DNA of 64,000 nucleotides from Paragorgia papillata (taxonomy: Eukaryota > Cnidaria > Anthozoa > Scleralcyonacea > Coralliidae): NCBI GenBank assembly GCA_035771165.1, contig JAWNZC010000368.1:1714001-1778000 (forward strand). Direction: 5' to 3'. The notes below the pieces were generated by a model that worked only from the letters and a program-made list of their open reading frames with translations, did no database searches and was not told where the DNA came from. This document shows positions 41,936-53,461 of the stretch, piece after piece. Position numbers and translations under genes: made by a program. How positions within the stretch are numbered: the first letter of the stretch is position 1; each line of letters opens with the position of its first letter.

Positions 41936-44900
41936 ATGATAATTGAGTTTGTTGCTGAGACGGCAAAAATTCTACAAGAAAAAGGAAAAAAGAATGACTT
42001 TGTGTATATAGTAGATAGATCTATTGAACTTCTTCAAGGTGACTTAATGTTAAAAAGACTAATGTTATTGTACGTTAATCAAAATTGTGATGAAAAAGCG
42101 GAATGTCGGGAAATGTTGAAGTACTATCTTGAGCTTGAAAAATTATTAAGTAATTCAGTTGAGGAAAAGAGTGTGAGAATGGATATTCTTCTTAGAATTG
42201 CAGGGATATATCTTAATACTTCACATTATAGTAAAGCAATAGAATATACCCTAAGAGCTGAAAAGATTGCAGATGAACTTAAAGACAAATCAGGCAAAGC
42301 AAAATGTTGCCAAATATTAGGAAATGCGCATCTAGGTTTGGCAGAGTATAAAGAAACCATTCACTATTACAGTAAAGGTCTAGAAATCAGCACTGAAATA
42401 GGAGATCGGTCAGGAATAGCAAGTAACAATGGAAATTTAGGGAGTGCCTATTTGAGTATGGGACAGTATGAAAAAGCTATTCAGTATTATAATAAAAGTC
42501 TAGAAATCAGCACTGAAATAGGAGATCGGTCAGGAATAGCACGTCACAATGGAAATTTAGGGACTGCCTATCGTTGTTTGGGACAGTATGAAAAAGCTAT
42601 TCACTATTGTAATGAAGGCCTAGAAATCAGCACTGAAATAGGAGATCGGTCAGGAATAGCAGGTAACAATGGAAATTTAGGGACTGCCTATCGTTGTTTG
42701 GGGCAGTATGAAAAAGCTATTCAGTATTATAATAAAGGTCTAGAAATCAGCATTGAAATAGGAGATCGGTCAGGAATAGCAAGTGACAATGGAAATTTAG
42801 GGAATGTCTATTGGAGTATGGGGCAGTATGAAAAAGCCATTCACTATTACAGTAAAGGTCTAGAAATCAGCACTGAAATAGGAGATCGGTCAGGAATAGC
42901 AAGTAACAATGGAAATTTAGGGACTGCCTATTTGAGTATGGGACAGTATGAAAAAGCTATTCAGTATTATAATAAAAGTCTAGAAATCAGCACTGAAATA
43001 GGAGATCGGTCAGGAATAGCAAGTCACAATGGAAATTTAGGGACTGCCTATCGTTGTTTTGGACAGTATGAAAAGGCTATTCACTATTGTAATGAAGGCC
43101 TAGAAATCAGCACTGAAATAGGAGATCGGTCAGGAATAGCAAATAACAATGGAAGTTTAGGGACTGCCTATCGTTGTTTGGGGCAGTATGAAAAAGCTAT
43201 TCAGTATTATAATAAAGGTCTAGAAATCAGCATTGAAATAGGAGATCGGTCAGGAATAGCAAGTAACAATGGAAATTTAGGGAGTGTCTATTCGAGTATG
43301 GGGCAGTATAAAAAAGCTATTCAGTATTATAATAAAGGTCTAGAAATCAGCACTGAAATAGGAGATCGGTCAGGAATAGCAAGTGAAAATGGAAATTTAG
43401 GGAATGCCTATCGTTGTTTGGGGCAATATGAAAAAGCTATTCAGTATTATAATAAAGGTCTAGAAATCAACACTGAAATAGGAGATCAGTCAGGAATAGC
43501 AATTAACAATGGAAATTTAGGGACTGCCTATCGTTGTTTGGGGCAGTATGACAAAGCTATTGAGTATGATAATAAAGGTCTAGAAATCAACACTGAAATA
43601 GGAGATCGGTCAGGAATAGCAAGTAACAATGGAAATTTAGGGACTGCCTATCGTTGTTTGGGGCAGTATGAAAAAGCTATTCAGTATTATAATAAAGGTC
43701 TAGAAATCAGCATTGAAATAGGAGATCGGTTAGGAATAGCAAATAAAATTGGAAATTTAGGGACTGCCTATCGTTGTTTGGGGCAGTATGAAAAAGCTAT
43801 TCAGTATTATAATAAAGGTCTAGAAATCAGCACTGAAATAGGAGATCGGTCAGGAATAGCAAGTGACAATGGAAATTTAGGGACTGCCTATTATTGTTTG
43901 GGGCAGTATGAAAAAGCTATTCACTATTTTAATAAAAGTCTAGAAATCAGCACTGAAATAGGAGATTGGTCAGGAATGGCAAGTGAGAATGGAAATTTAG
44001 GGAATGCTTATCTTAGTTTGGGGCAGTATGAAAAAGCTATTCACTATTTTAATAAAGGTCTAGAAATCAACACTAAAATAGGAGATCGGTCAGGAATAGC
44101 AGGTAACAATGGAAATCTAGGGACTGTATATTTTAAGATGGGGCAGTTTCAAAAATCTCTTAAATGTTTTGGAGAAACTTTTAAAATTAGTTTAGAAATT
44201 GGTGATCGAAGTTTGGAATGCATTTCTTTGGGAAACATAGGGGTCTCTTACCTGTTACTGTATTTGTCTGTAGCTCGCGAAATGGCAGATGTGAGCAACT
44301 TACAAAACGCTGTGTCATTTCTTAAGAGATCTGTTATCTGTGGTGATAAGATTTTATTCGACTTGGATGTTGACGAAAATAAGATATCATTTACTAGTGG
44401 ATACTTTCAACGATATGTGATTCTAATGCATTGTTTTCTTTTGTTAACACGCATTGAAGCCGCATTGTTAGTTATTGATCTTGGAAAGGCGAAGGCACTG
44501 CATGCTTTTATCGAGAAACGAAAGAAATCAGAGATTGATGACATGGTCAATTATACACGTGAGACCTGGAAAAATATTGACAAAAATGAAGAGAAATTAG
44601 AAATAGACAATATTGAGAAAGGTATCCTGCTCAAGAAAAATAATTCCACTGTTTTATTTTACTCTTTTGCTCATAATGTTCTCCATATATGGGTTTTAAA
44701 TGGCGTGGATGATATTAAACACATTGTTTTGGAACAAAATAATGACCTGACTTTACCTGAGGATTCTATTTTCGATATTTTGAAAATGTTGCTTCAGACT
44801 TATTCTGTTCATTTAAAGCGTGATTCCTCCTTGTTTAAACTAAGTTCAAATTCTACTTCTAGTCGTCATAACATTGCGGAAATACCATGGAGCCAGATGT

Positions 44901-46051
44901 TAGTGAATGAGAAATTTATTGATTCCAATAAAGGATCAGAATATTGTAAATTAGAGAACTCCGAAAATAAAGTTTCCAAAAAGGCCCAGTCTTGCGAAAG
45001 CATATTTCTTCCCAGCACACGCCAAGATTCTGAGTCGAAAATCAAGAATGTACTGCAAGTAGTGCAACGTTATGATCTGGCTGTTGACGTTGCCAAACTG
45101 AGGTCTCCGACTAGACCTCCTTCTATTGAACAACATACTCTTATTTTACAGGAATTGTTTCAGAAACTCATCAATCCTGTTAAGCAGTTTATTAAAGGAA
45201 ACAAATTGATTATCGTTCCTGACAAATTTTTGTTTTTTGTGCCATTTTGTGCTTTGAAAGATGAAAACGGTTGCTCGATCTCACAAAATTACAGTATTCA
45301 AATAACACCATCTCTGCACACTCTTTATGCCAGCATGAAGCAATCAGATGAAGCTAGTCTAGGTTTTGCATTGTTTGTTGGTAATCCAACTATTGGCAAA
45401 GTTAGTTTTTGTCGAGAAGAATTTGAACCGGAACCGCTCCCATCCGCCACAGCTGAAGCGCAATGCCTTGCACCGCTTTTTGACGCTAAACCCTTAGTAG
45501 AAGACAAGGCGATAAAGCAACGAGTTTTACAATTAATTCAAAATGCTGGCATAATTCACATTGCCGCACATGGGGAGGGAGAACGTGGTGAAATTTTTCT
45601 TGCTCCTAATCCTAATTCAAATAGCCCAGGCTTACCCAAAGAAGAATCGTATCTTGTAAGAGAAAAAGATATTATTGAAATTCCCATAAGTGCCCGGTTA
45701 GTTGTCCTCTGTTGTTGTCATACAGGAAGAGGGAATGTCTCTTCAGAAGGAGTCGTTGGTCTAGCACGCGCATTTCTTGCAGCCGGTGCTCGCTCCGTTC
45801 TTGCCACACTCTGGCCTATTCATGATGAGGGTTCAAAATTGTTCATGAAAAATTTCTATAATGAAATTTGCAACGAAACGTCGGTTTGTGAAGCTTTGAG
45901 AAGGACAATGAACATATTTCAGCAACATCAACACCTTTTTTTTCGGGATCTACAGGTTTGGGCACCATTTACTGTCTACGGCGAAGACGTTAAGTTTTCC
46001 AAACACGATATTGAAGAAATTAAAACAAAATCTCGCGAAATGACCTTGTGA
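41936..46051 (+). CDS. TPR-CHAT protein copy 2, intact (1371 aa)
   Basis: A single open exon. Residues 1-120 are a helical N-terminal region. About 16 tandem 40-residue TPR units run from ~120 to 760. A helical linker with LGKAKALHAFIE spans ~760-1065, and a CHAT cysteine-protease domain spans ~1065-1371. The catalytic pair is visible: His1212 in HIAAHG and Cys1261, the third Cys of VVLCCCHTGRG. KLIIVPDKFLFFVPFCALKD and GLARAFLAAGARSVLATLWP are typical family blocks. CHAT proteases belong to the caspase/separase clan, and TPR arrays sense protein or peptide ligands. A ligand-gated protease, perhaps in immunity or cell death, is inference. Repeats 2-5 and 6-9 are a 480-bp duplication. The predicted upstream exon adds about 26 residues. 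No signal peptide or membrane segment is seen, so it is probably cytosolic. Confidence 0.93.
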   Translation: MIIEFVAETAKILQEKGKKNDFVYIVDRSIELLQGDLMLKRLMLLYVNQNCDEKAECREMLKYYLELEKLLSNSVEEKSVRMDILLRIAGIYLNTSHYSKAIEYTLRAEKIADELKDKSGKAKCCQILGNAHLGLAEYKETIHYYSKGLEISTEIGDRSGIASNNGNLGSAYLSMGQYEKAIQYYNKSLEISTEIGDRSGIARHNGNLGTAYRCLGQYEKAIHYCNEGLEISTEIGDRSGIAGNNGNLGTAYRCLGQYEKAIQYYNKGLEISIEIGDRSGIASDNGNLGNVYWSMGQYEKAIHYYSKGLEISTEIGDRSGIASNNGNLGTAYLSMGQYEKAIQYYNKSLEISTEIGDRSGIASHNGNLGTAYRCFGQYEKAIHYCNEGLEISTEIGDRSGIANNNGSLGTAYRCLGQYEKAIQYYNKGLEISIEIGDRSGIASNNGNLGSVYSSMGQYKKAIQYYNKGLEISTEIGDRSGIASENGNLGNAYRCLGQYEKAIQYYNKGLEINTEIGDQSGIAINNGNLGTAYRCLGQYDKAIEYDNKGLEINTEIGDRSGIASNNGNLGTAYRCLGQYEKAIQYYNKGLEISIEIGDRLGIANKIGNLGTAYRCLGQYEKAIQYYNKGLEISTEIGDRSGIASDNGNLGTAYYCLGQYEKAIHYFNKSLEISTEIGDWSGMASENGNLGNAYLSLGQYEKAIHYFNKGLEINTKIGDRSGIAGNNGNLGTVYFKMGQFQKSLKCFGETFKISLEIGDRSLECISLGNIGVSYLLLYLSVAREMADVSNLQNAVSFLKRSVICGDKILFDLDVDENKISFTSGYFQRYVILMHCFLLLTRIEAALLVIDLGKAKALHAFIEKRKKSEIDDMVNYTRETWKNIDKNEEKLEIDNIEKGILLKKNNSTVLFYSFAHNVLHIWVLNGVDDIKHIVLEQNNDLTLPEDSIFDILKMLLQTYSVHLKRDSSLFKLSSNSTSSRHNIAEIPWSQMLVNEKFIDSNKGSEYCKLENSENKVSKKAQSCESIFLPSTRQDSESKIKNVLQVVQRYDLAVDVAKLRSPTRPPSIEQHTLILQELFQKLINPVKQFIKGNKLIIVPDKFLFFVPFCALKDENGCSISQNYSIQITPSLHTLYASMKQSDEASLGFALFVGNPTIGKVSFCREEFEPEPLPSATAEAQCLAPLFDAKPLVEDKAIKQRVLQLIQNAGIIHIAAHGEGERGEIFLAPNPNSNSPGLPKEESYLVREKDIIEIPISARLVVLCCCHTGRGNVSSEGVVGLARAFLAAGARSVLATLWPIHDEGSKLFMKNFYNEICNETSVCEALRRTMNIFQQHQHLFFRDLQVWAPFTVYGEDVKFSKHDIEEIKTKSREMTL
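42385..43344 (+). repeat. 480-bp higher-order duplication within the TPR array of copy 2
   Basis: The block of four TPRs at 42,385-42,864 recurs at 42,865-43,344. The diagnostic order is AYLSM...YYNKSLE, then YRCLGQYEKAIHYCNEGLE, then YRCL...EISIE. Only a few bases differ, so the array grew in part by block duplication, as expected from unequal crossing-over. Confidence 0.85.
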
Positions 46052-46261
46052 TTGAATATTTGAATTGATTGAAATTACGAAAAAGGTAAAGTTAAAGTAT
46101 CTATGAAATGAAAATTAGATCTGAAAAGAAGATTACATGGCAAAGCTAAACAGAAGATCAAACTGATAGCAATTTGATAGGTGATGCAACAGAAAACAAA
46201 TAGGCTATATGATAAGAATTCAACATTAGAAGACAGAAGACGTGTAATTGTCTATATAAAT

Positions 46262-46556
46262 TTCTAAAATTCATTAATAATTCATGAGGAAAACACAAAG
46301 AAAAATCATGAGCGTATCGGATCTATATATGTGATATAGACTCGCTCTGAGTTTCTCGCTGGTTTTTAACGGCTAAGATAAGCTTAATTTTCAAAATTAC
46401 TACGCCAATGAACGTATGAAGTGATTCTTTTTAGAAGCCATTTAAAAACCTTGCAGTACGGGCTTTATCGGCTCTAAAACACTCGGCTATCGCCTCGTGT
46501 TTTATATCCGATAAAGCCCTCCTGCGCGGTTTATAAATATTACATAAAGATATTAG
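46262..46556. mobile_element. MITE of the TTCATGAGGAAAA family just after copy 2
   Basis: From TTCATTAATAATTCATGAGG to GGTTTATAAATATTAC. It is nearly identical to 57,879-58,166, indicating recent activity. It is absent from unit A, where CAATAAATATAAAAATG is uninterrupted at 16,254. Its insertion coincides with loss of the AATAAA present in unit A. Confidence 0.75.
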
Positions 46557-48621
46557 TTTAGGCATCCGTAATTAGGCCATTTCAAAAAACGGTAATTTAG
46601 CGAATAGCTGAACAAGATCTAACCTTGGATTTGACCGTCGTCGACCACAACATTGCAAAGCCAAAGACAACAGTTAATTGTCGATTAACATATTAATATT
46701 TCATGATTGTAACGATATTGTAACAAATGAAGTGAATATTACTTAGTTCGACTTATTCCAATTGGTCTTCAAAATGATTAATGCAGTTTGTATACAATGA
46801 AATTGTTATAAACAGCAAAAATAGTTAGATATTTTGTTGCCATTTCACTTGATTTCACCACAGCTTCACAGCGTGGCATGCTTTCGAAGTTAATGTATTT
46901 TCTAAACCAATAACAAAATTAGAAGTGAATATCATTGACGCATGCATTGTAAAATATATCACTTTACATATTTTTCTGTTCTCGAATAATTGTTATTCCA
47001 ACCATATTTTTAATGCTGGCCACTTTTTTTTGCCCACCCCCTGTATATTCCGCGGTAGATCAAAGAAAACCGACTTTGTTGGCTAATAATTAACAATAAT
47101 GGTTCTTTACTAATCTGCCTATAAAATAATTAAAATTCAAAGTTTTTCTAATTTTATGATAGGAAAGTTATTATAATTTTAAGCACTTAATAATACAAGT
47201 TTCTAGCATATTCAGGAGGTATATCTTAGGCAGTTGAATCTAACAAGAAGCATTCCACGTATACTCATATTCTGGTCGTTTAACTTAAAGTAGTTTTCAA
47301 AATTTACAGGCGAGTTTTCTAAGCATTTGCAGACAAAGATACAAGCTCTTTCTTTGTATAATATTATTACACGTTTTGCATAATATAATTATAGTTTTTG
47401 ATCATTTGCAGATATGTTGCGTAACAATAGTTTGTCTTTGATATCATGTTTGTCTTTGATATCATGTTTGTTATTGTTAGTTAAACACTTTGAGCATCTC
47501 TCTGATTGGACCTTCACTTATACAGGATCCTGAAATAGTTTAGTTATATATAGTATTAGAATTGGAATTTATAATTAGCTTTTTTGTATATATGAGAGGA
47601 CTTGCATTACACTTGAGTTACCTATAGCTATGAATAAAGGTGATATAGTTGTAATCTAGATATATCTTGTATATATGTACAGCTGAGGGGAACACAAATA
47701 GATCACTGCAGTTTAAATGGTACTATCTAATTGTTTGGTTATGAAATACTTGGTAATACTTAGTTTTGATAATTAAAATTGGCAAGGCTTAACTCTTTCG
47801 GTGAGTGTAAAAAAGTAAAGTGCAGTGTTTTAGATAGAGCAAAGTGAAAAGGTAGTAAACTAGAATTCCAGTAAGATAATAAAAGTTGACTGTGGCAGTG
47901 AAAGTGTTAACATATAGAAACAAAATTGTAATTTAGCAAAGTCAAATAGTTTAGTTTTGAGTTTTCTCCAGTATAAGTGTGAAGTGAGAATGTTTTGAAA
48001 GTGTGTGTCAACGGTATATCTTATATAGTTACTTTGTAAAACTAATTTGTTAATAGAATATTTTATCACAATTATACAATTCTGATGTACACAATTACAT
48101 AACGGTAAATGGTTTGAACCTAATAGTATTATTATAGTACATGTTTGTGAAAGTTGTTCGTCTAGGTTAATGTAGTCTTCAGAAAGACTGTTGGTAGTAG
48201 TGGTGGTGACTAACGTTATAAAGTAAATGGCGTGAAGACGTTGTGTAGACGAAAAACTTTCCAAAAAAAATGTATTTTATAATCCACATGTGAAATTAAT
48301 AATGTTATTAGTGGCGTAAACTCCAACAATGTACTCTGCTGTATATAAAAAAGTGCATGAAAGTTTCGTGTTTAAATGTTTTTAACTGATTCTGAGCTAT
48401 CTAGGCCACTGCTTTTAGTAATTATAATGGTCATATATTTATCATTATTATACAACGTTTTCACGCTCTATAGAATACCATAAACCAAGTTTGCAAGTTG
48501 TAAAAAATATTTCTCGTGATGTAACTTTGCAAAAGTTAACTCAAGTAATAGCTGCATGTTAGTCACTGTGAAAATCAAATTAAGAGGTTGGCTTTTTGTT
48601 AACAATTATGTGATGGGATAC
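46557..48621. other. 3' flank of TPR-CHAT copy 2, non-coding
   Basis: 46,557-46,690 tracks unit A at 16,275 on. 46,690-47,090 has no counterpart in unit A and no gene. 47,090-48,621 tracks 16,800-18,536 but lacks the Penelope-like tail of unit A. Confidence 0.45.
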
Positions 48622-48625
48622 TTAA

Positions 48626-48843
48626 CCTTTTGCAGCCTGTTAGTCATTTTAAAAATCTTATTTATCTTTTCTGGTTAACATCAGTTGAATTGTCTTTAGC
48701 ACAGAAAAAGATCCTCAATGATTGTAAATGGTTGAGAAACTATATTCTTGACCCTTTACAGCTTCTTGAAAACTTTAGGATTTTTTTCTGGCTAAAACCA
48801 GACGATTTTATACAATACAACATATGGTCTTGGCTGTAAAGGG
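48626..48843. mobile_element. piggyBac-like MITE (unit B)
   Basis: Counterpart of 18,541-18,760, with TTAA at 48,622-48,625 on the left and TTGA on the right. The insertion predates the duplication. Confidence 0.68.
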
Positions 48844-49205
48844 TTGACTTGATAAAATTTCAGAAATTTTTCTCTGCCCATATTTTGTTTCAAGTATGAT
48901 GTTACATTCTCTTTAAAAACTCATTAATAATTCATGAAGAAAGCACAAAAGAAATCTAACTAACTCCGTAGCTTTATTTCTGATAAAAAATCCTCCTGAT
49001 TTACATAGACTTTAGCCTTGATTTTCTCGTCTTAGACAACATTATTTTTCAAAATTACTACGCCAATGAACTTACCAAATGGGTCGTTTCTAAAGCTATT
49101 CAAAACATTCGCAGTATGTGTTTTATGAGATCTAAAATACTCAGCTATCGCCCCGTGTTTTAAATCTGATAAGAAAACACTGCTGCTCATGTTTTAAATA
49201 TTACT

Positions 49206-50598
49206 TCATGAACTGAGATATCTGCGTCTAATGTTTTAAGCAATTGTACAACACACTGTTTCCATTTGAGTGATAAAGATAATTCGAGCTGTTTGTCTAG
49301 TCAAATCACGGCTGCTTAAACTTTGGAAATTATTCTTGGGATTCTGGAATCTTCCAGTGGTTACTTCACCAAAGATAAAACAAACTGTGTGGTAGTTGAA
49401 TACAGAGGAAGTCAAACTAACAACATTGGTCCAGGAAGACAACGCTTATTTGAGACACTTGTGGTAATAGTTAAATCTGTGCTTTCTGTTGCTTTGTTGA
49501 CGCCTTCATGGAAACCCAAATTGTTATATCAACGAGTTTCAAAAAAACCTTGGCTACGATGGCTTGGCTTGTATCTCTTTAATTTGGAAAACCTCGAATA
49601 CTGGCATTTGGTAAATTGACAACTGAATATCAACTACGAGCATTAAACTTTGATCTCTATGTTACCAGCACTGAAATGTTCAACCAGGAATATGTTTTCA
49701 GACATTCTTTATCTGGTTCGCACCTGTAGTTTATCATCATTGATTCATGGTATTATACTAAGGATGAATATCTAAACAAAACTTATCTGGAACTATCTTA
49801 ACTCTGACTGTCTACAGATTATCTCAAGAATGTTTAACTCATGGTCCTTCATATACCTGAACTCCACTAACATTAACCGTCAAACAACAACACTTTGAGA
49901 AGTTCTATTTTGACGAAAGCTGTCCTGGAACCATTTTAAACTCTGACTGTCAACCTTCAGTTTACTCTATTTCAGATATTGGATTATGTACAGTTTTACT
50001 CTAAGCCTGCCGCTCGTCAGAAAACTAAATGTTAAACATGAAAGAACGACAACGCTATATATCAAGACTAAAATCTGGTTTGCAAAGCGACAGCATGGTT
50101 TTGGTTTATACTAGAGAAACAGCTCTGAACTTTTAGCAAACCTAAATAAACACCCAGCTTCATCTTGCTTAAACATTTAGTTGTGGATATCTTTTGCGGT
50201 CAAATTATTTCTTTTCCACAAAGTAAAATGATTTTGTATCAATTTGAGTGGATTTTATTAAGAATCAAAACCTTTACCCGTTATTTTTTGCAAAAAGCCA
50301 ACCTCTGAATAGACTGAATAATTAAACACAAACATTCTGTCAGTCACCCAAACAAAAATTGCACAACATATCAACAAGATTACAGATCTGTAAAATCTTG
50401 TGCGTTTTTATGTATGTAGTTCTGACTATTTTGTTTCATTAATCGAAAATATACCAGAAAATGGCGGCTGTAATTTAACCATAATACTTCGTAAACTTAG
50501 AGCATCTCAAAAAACAAATAAACAATATTTACTATTAATTATTTGAATGTTTACATGGTGACAAATTTTAACAGAAGCGTAACGATTTGTGGTAACAC
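49206..50598. other. Non-coding sequence of unit B
   Basis: Matches 19,121-20,550; no gene is recognised. Confidence 0.45.
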
Positions 50599-50937
50599 AA
50601 GTCTATTATTTATTGATTAGCTTTTGATCTGTGGATTCAGACCTTTATCAGAGCAAATCTATTAAAGTTTTAAAAAAATCCTACGATTTCACAGGAGAGT
50701 CAGCCATTGAATAGCACTTGGTTAGCTCTCTTCGATCAACAATCCGGATTCCATTATGTCATTTAATTAATTTTAGAATAAACGTATAAGCACGTAACTA
50801 CGCCATTGTGTTCTTACGTCATTCTGGTTGTTTAGTTGTTTTGTTTATATTACGTGAGTCAACACGATGTTGGCATTTGCTCTGATGAAGGTCTGAGTCA
50901 ACAGGTCGAAAAATCCGCAATAAATAATAAACTTGGT
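50599..50937. mobile_element. TIR element with about 60-bp ends (unit B)
   Basis: Counterpart of 20,551-20,886, with the same terminal inverted repeats and a one-base longer loop in the right end. Confidence 0.62.
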
Positions 50938-53430
50938 AATTCTTGATTCTATTATAATGTTTATTATGTTAACATAGATCTCGTTTTCCATTAAAAATTG
51001 TCAAGCCGTATTTTTCAATAATTCCCCGAAGGAACAAAGTTTACTATGCGAAAAAAAATTATGGTTAAATTTACAAGTCGCCATTTTTTTCGGTACAGTT
51101 GCTAAGTGTGAGTTAATGTGATGTAATGCTGATGTATTGTATAGTTTAAATTAATCTTATGTAAGTAACTGTAGCTCTGAAATTTAATTCTTTATTACAA
51201 CTTGAACTGGCAACAACTGTAGATTAACATTAATACAATTAGGATTAAAAACATTGAGTTTTCTTTTATATTATTAGATAGAGATAGTCTTGTATTAGTC
51301 TTAAACTTTTTTAAATGTATTCATAATAAAATGGTGCAAAATATAAACACTTAAAAGTGTGACATTTGTTGCATAATAAAATACATGGAAAAAGCTCACA
51401 ACTTTGATTGGCTAAGAAAAGTGCAATTTTAATGTAAATGCAGAAAAGATGTAATACAATGCAAATTTTATCAGGTTGAGTATTAAGCATTTATTCTCAT
51501 TGGCTAATAAAACGCAAAGAGAGCAAATCAAATGCTTATACGGATTTTGAAGGTTCTCAGTTTCCTCAAAGTTCCTCAAGCGCATGCACTATATGACTTT
51601 TATCAGTATTCGATTATCACGGTTTTTATAATACTGTTAATTGTTGAAACATTTTGAAAATCAAGGCCTTTTTTAAGGATTATCTCGTGGGGAGGGGGGG
51701 AAGGGGGGCATTCACTAAAAATAACACTTTTAGGGGGGACTGGACGAATGCCCCCGGTGAAAATTTAAAATTTAGAGTCTCGGAATTGCCATTTCCTGCA
51801 TTCTGAAAGGTGATTTTTAGGAACACTGAAGGTTATAAAATGTCATCAAAACTAGTTAAAATACAACACATTTCAGACTGCTTTGCTGTGTCAGAACTCA
51901 TCAGCATGCCAAGCATATTAATGCTGCTGTTACAGTACTGCCTAGTGGGTTAGGACTGTCCCATGAAAACATTTATTAGGTACATTAATTTTAGTGAAAG
52001 AACAGTTATTATCATCAATAGAAATGCTGGACAAGATTGTTACTTATTTAAGCATTTTAATTTCAAATATTTGAAACAAAAAGTGGGGGTGAGTTAATTA
52101 TATAGGTATTCCTTCTTCAAAGCTAAGTCCGAAATTTTCTTTTCCCATTCTTATCGTTTAATTCTTTGTTCATTTGTTTGTTCTTCAGCAAAAAGGAACT
52201 TTCTCTGGGGGGAGGGGAGGAAAAGCAATTCGTAGGGGGGCGGGGGGTTCAAGGGGGAGGGAGGCTTGGGTGAGGGACTTACCTCCTTCAACTTGTATGT
52301 TAAAAAAGACCCTGGCAAATGCAGAAAAGATGTAATACAGTGCAAATTTTGTCATAGACCATATTCATAAATGGCCGTGGAATTAATATTCTTTTATGTG
52401 CATATAAATTAGCTGCTCTGAACTCGTTTTCATGCGCGAAATGCAAAAGAATCTTTACTCTAAAACGATGTCAGAGGGGCTAATTTATATGCACATAAAC
52501 GGATTTTAAATCGTCGGCCATTGATGAATAAGGTCTATATATTAAGCATTTATTCTGATTGGCTAACAAAACTCAAAGAGAGCAAATCAAATGCTTATAC
52601 GGATTTTGAAAGATATTCATTCAAGTTTTCCACATTTCTTCAAGTTCATGTACTACATGACTTTTATCAGTATTCGATTAGAACTGCTTTTATAATACTA
52701 TTAATTGTTAAAACATATGGAAAATTGGTAATTATATTAAAACTAGAATTGGAAATTCCTACTTTTCAGTTTTTTTGTCTTGATTTGTTCGGCTTGATTT
52801 TGATTCAGAGAATTGATAGAAACAATTAAACGACTTTGAAGTCTCTAGTCTTTAAAAAAACAAAGTAGAAACTTCAAAGCTGAAACGTTTATATCAGCTT
52901 TTTGACGTCTATTAAACAAGGAATGAACAGAGAAGATTATAAGTAAGCATTTATTTTACCTTTTAGCAGTTCAAATTACCAATTTCAAATATGTAGCTTG
53001 GGGTAGCTGTGGTTTACCTCAAGACAGAATCCAATATGGCGACCATGACTATCAAAAGCATTTTGTTGAATTATAAAATGAATTGTGTTTTAATATTTGC
53101 CACTAAAGTACCAGAAAGACGTTTAGAAGATGTTATGAGTGAATGTTTTGATGTATTCGTTGAATGAAATGTTTTTCAAACTGTCCAAGCTTTGAGAAGT
53201 TGGACACTGAGTGTTGTGTATTGTTCATAGTTGCAAACACATTTGCTTCAAGCTTTTGGAATAAGCATGATTTCTCGTGTAATTTTGAAAAGAAGTATTT
53301 GTCTTTTCTAAATTGGTTTCAAAATCATGATATTACAGTATACAGAAGGCCTGACTGACTGAAGGTAAGTTATATAATATGATTTTTTTGATATGATTCA
53401 TATAATATGAGTTTGTCCAGATTTCTAATA
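50938..53430. other. Right part of unit B, non-coding
   Basis: Matches 20,887-23,370, including the G-rich element (about 51,661-52,316) and the TA MITE (about 52,355-52,538). The frame at 52,521-52,829 persists in unit A but begins inside the MITE and continues through a low-complexity Ile/Leu region. It is not accepted as a gene. Confidence 0.45.
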
Positions 53431-53461
53431 GGTTAATAGGTGGAAGATGTAGTTTGCAGTA

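Larger units (their letters stand above)
31556..53430. repeat. Segmental duplication unit B
   Basis: Second copy of unit A in the same orientation, starting at the base that matches position 1. It carries the intact TPR-CHAT copy 2. Relative to A it gains about 2.4 kb (32,290-34,690: minisatellite, purine-rich repeat and a partial internal duplication), about 0.9 kb at 38,760-39,678, and a MITE at 46,262-46,556. It lacks A's 3.8-kb element. Confidence 0.88.
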
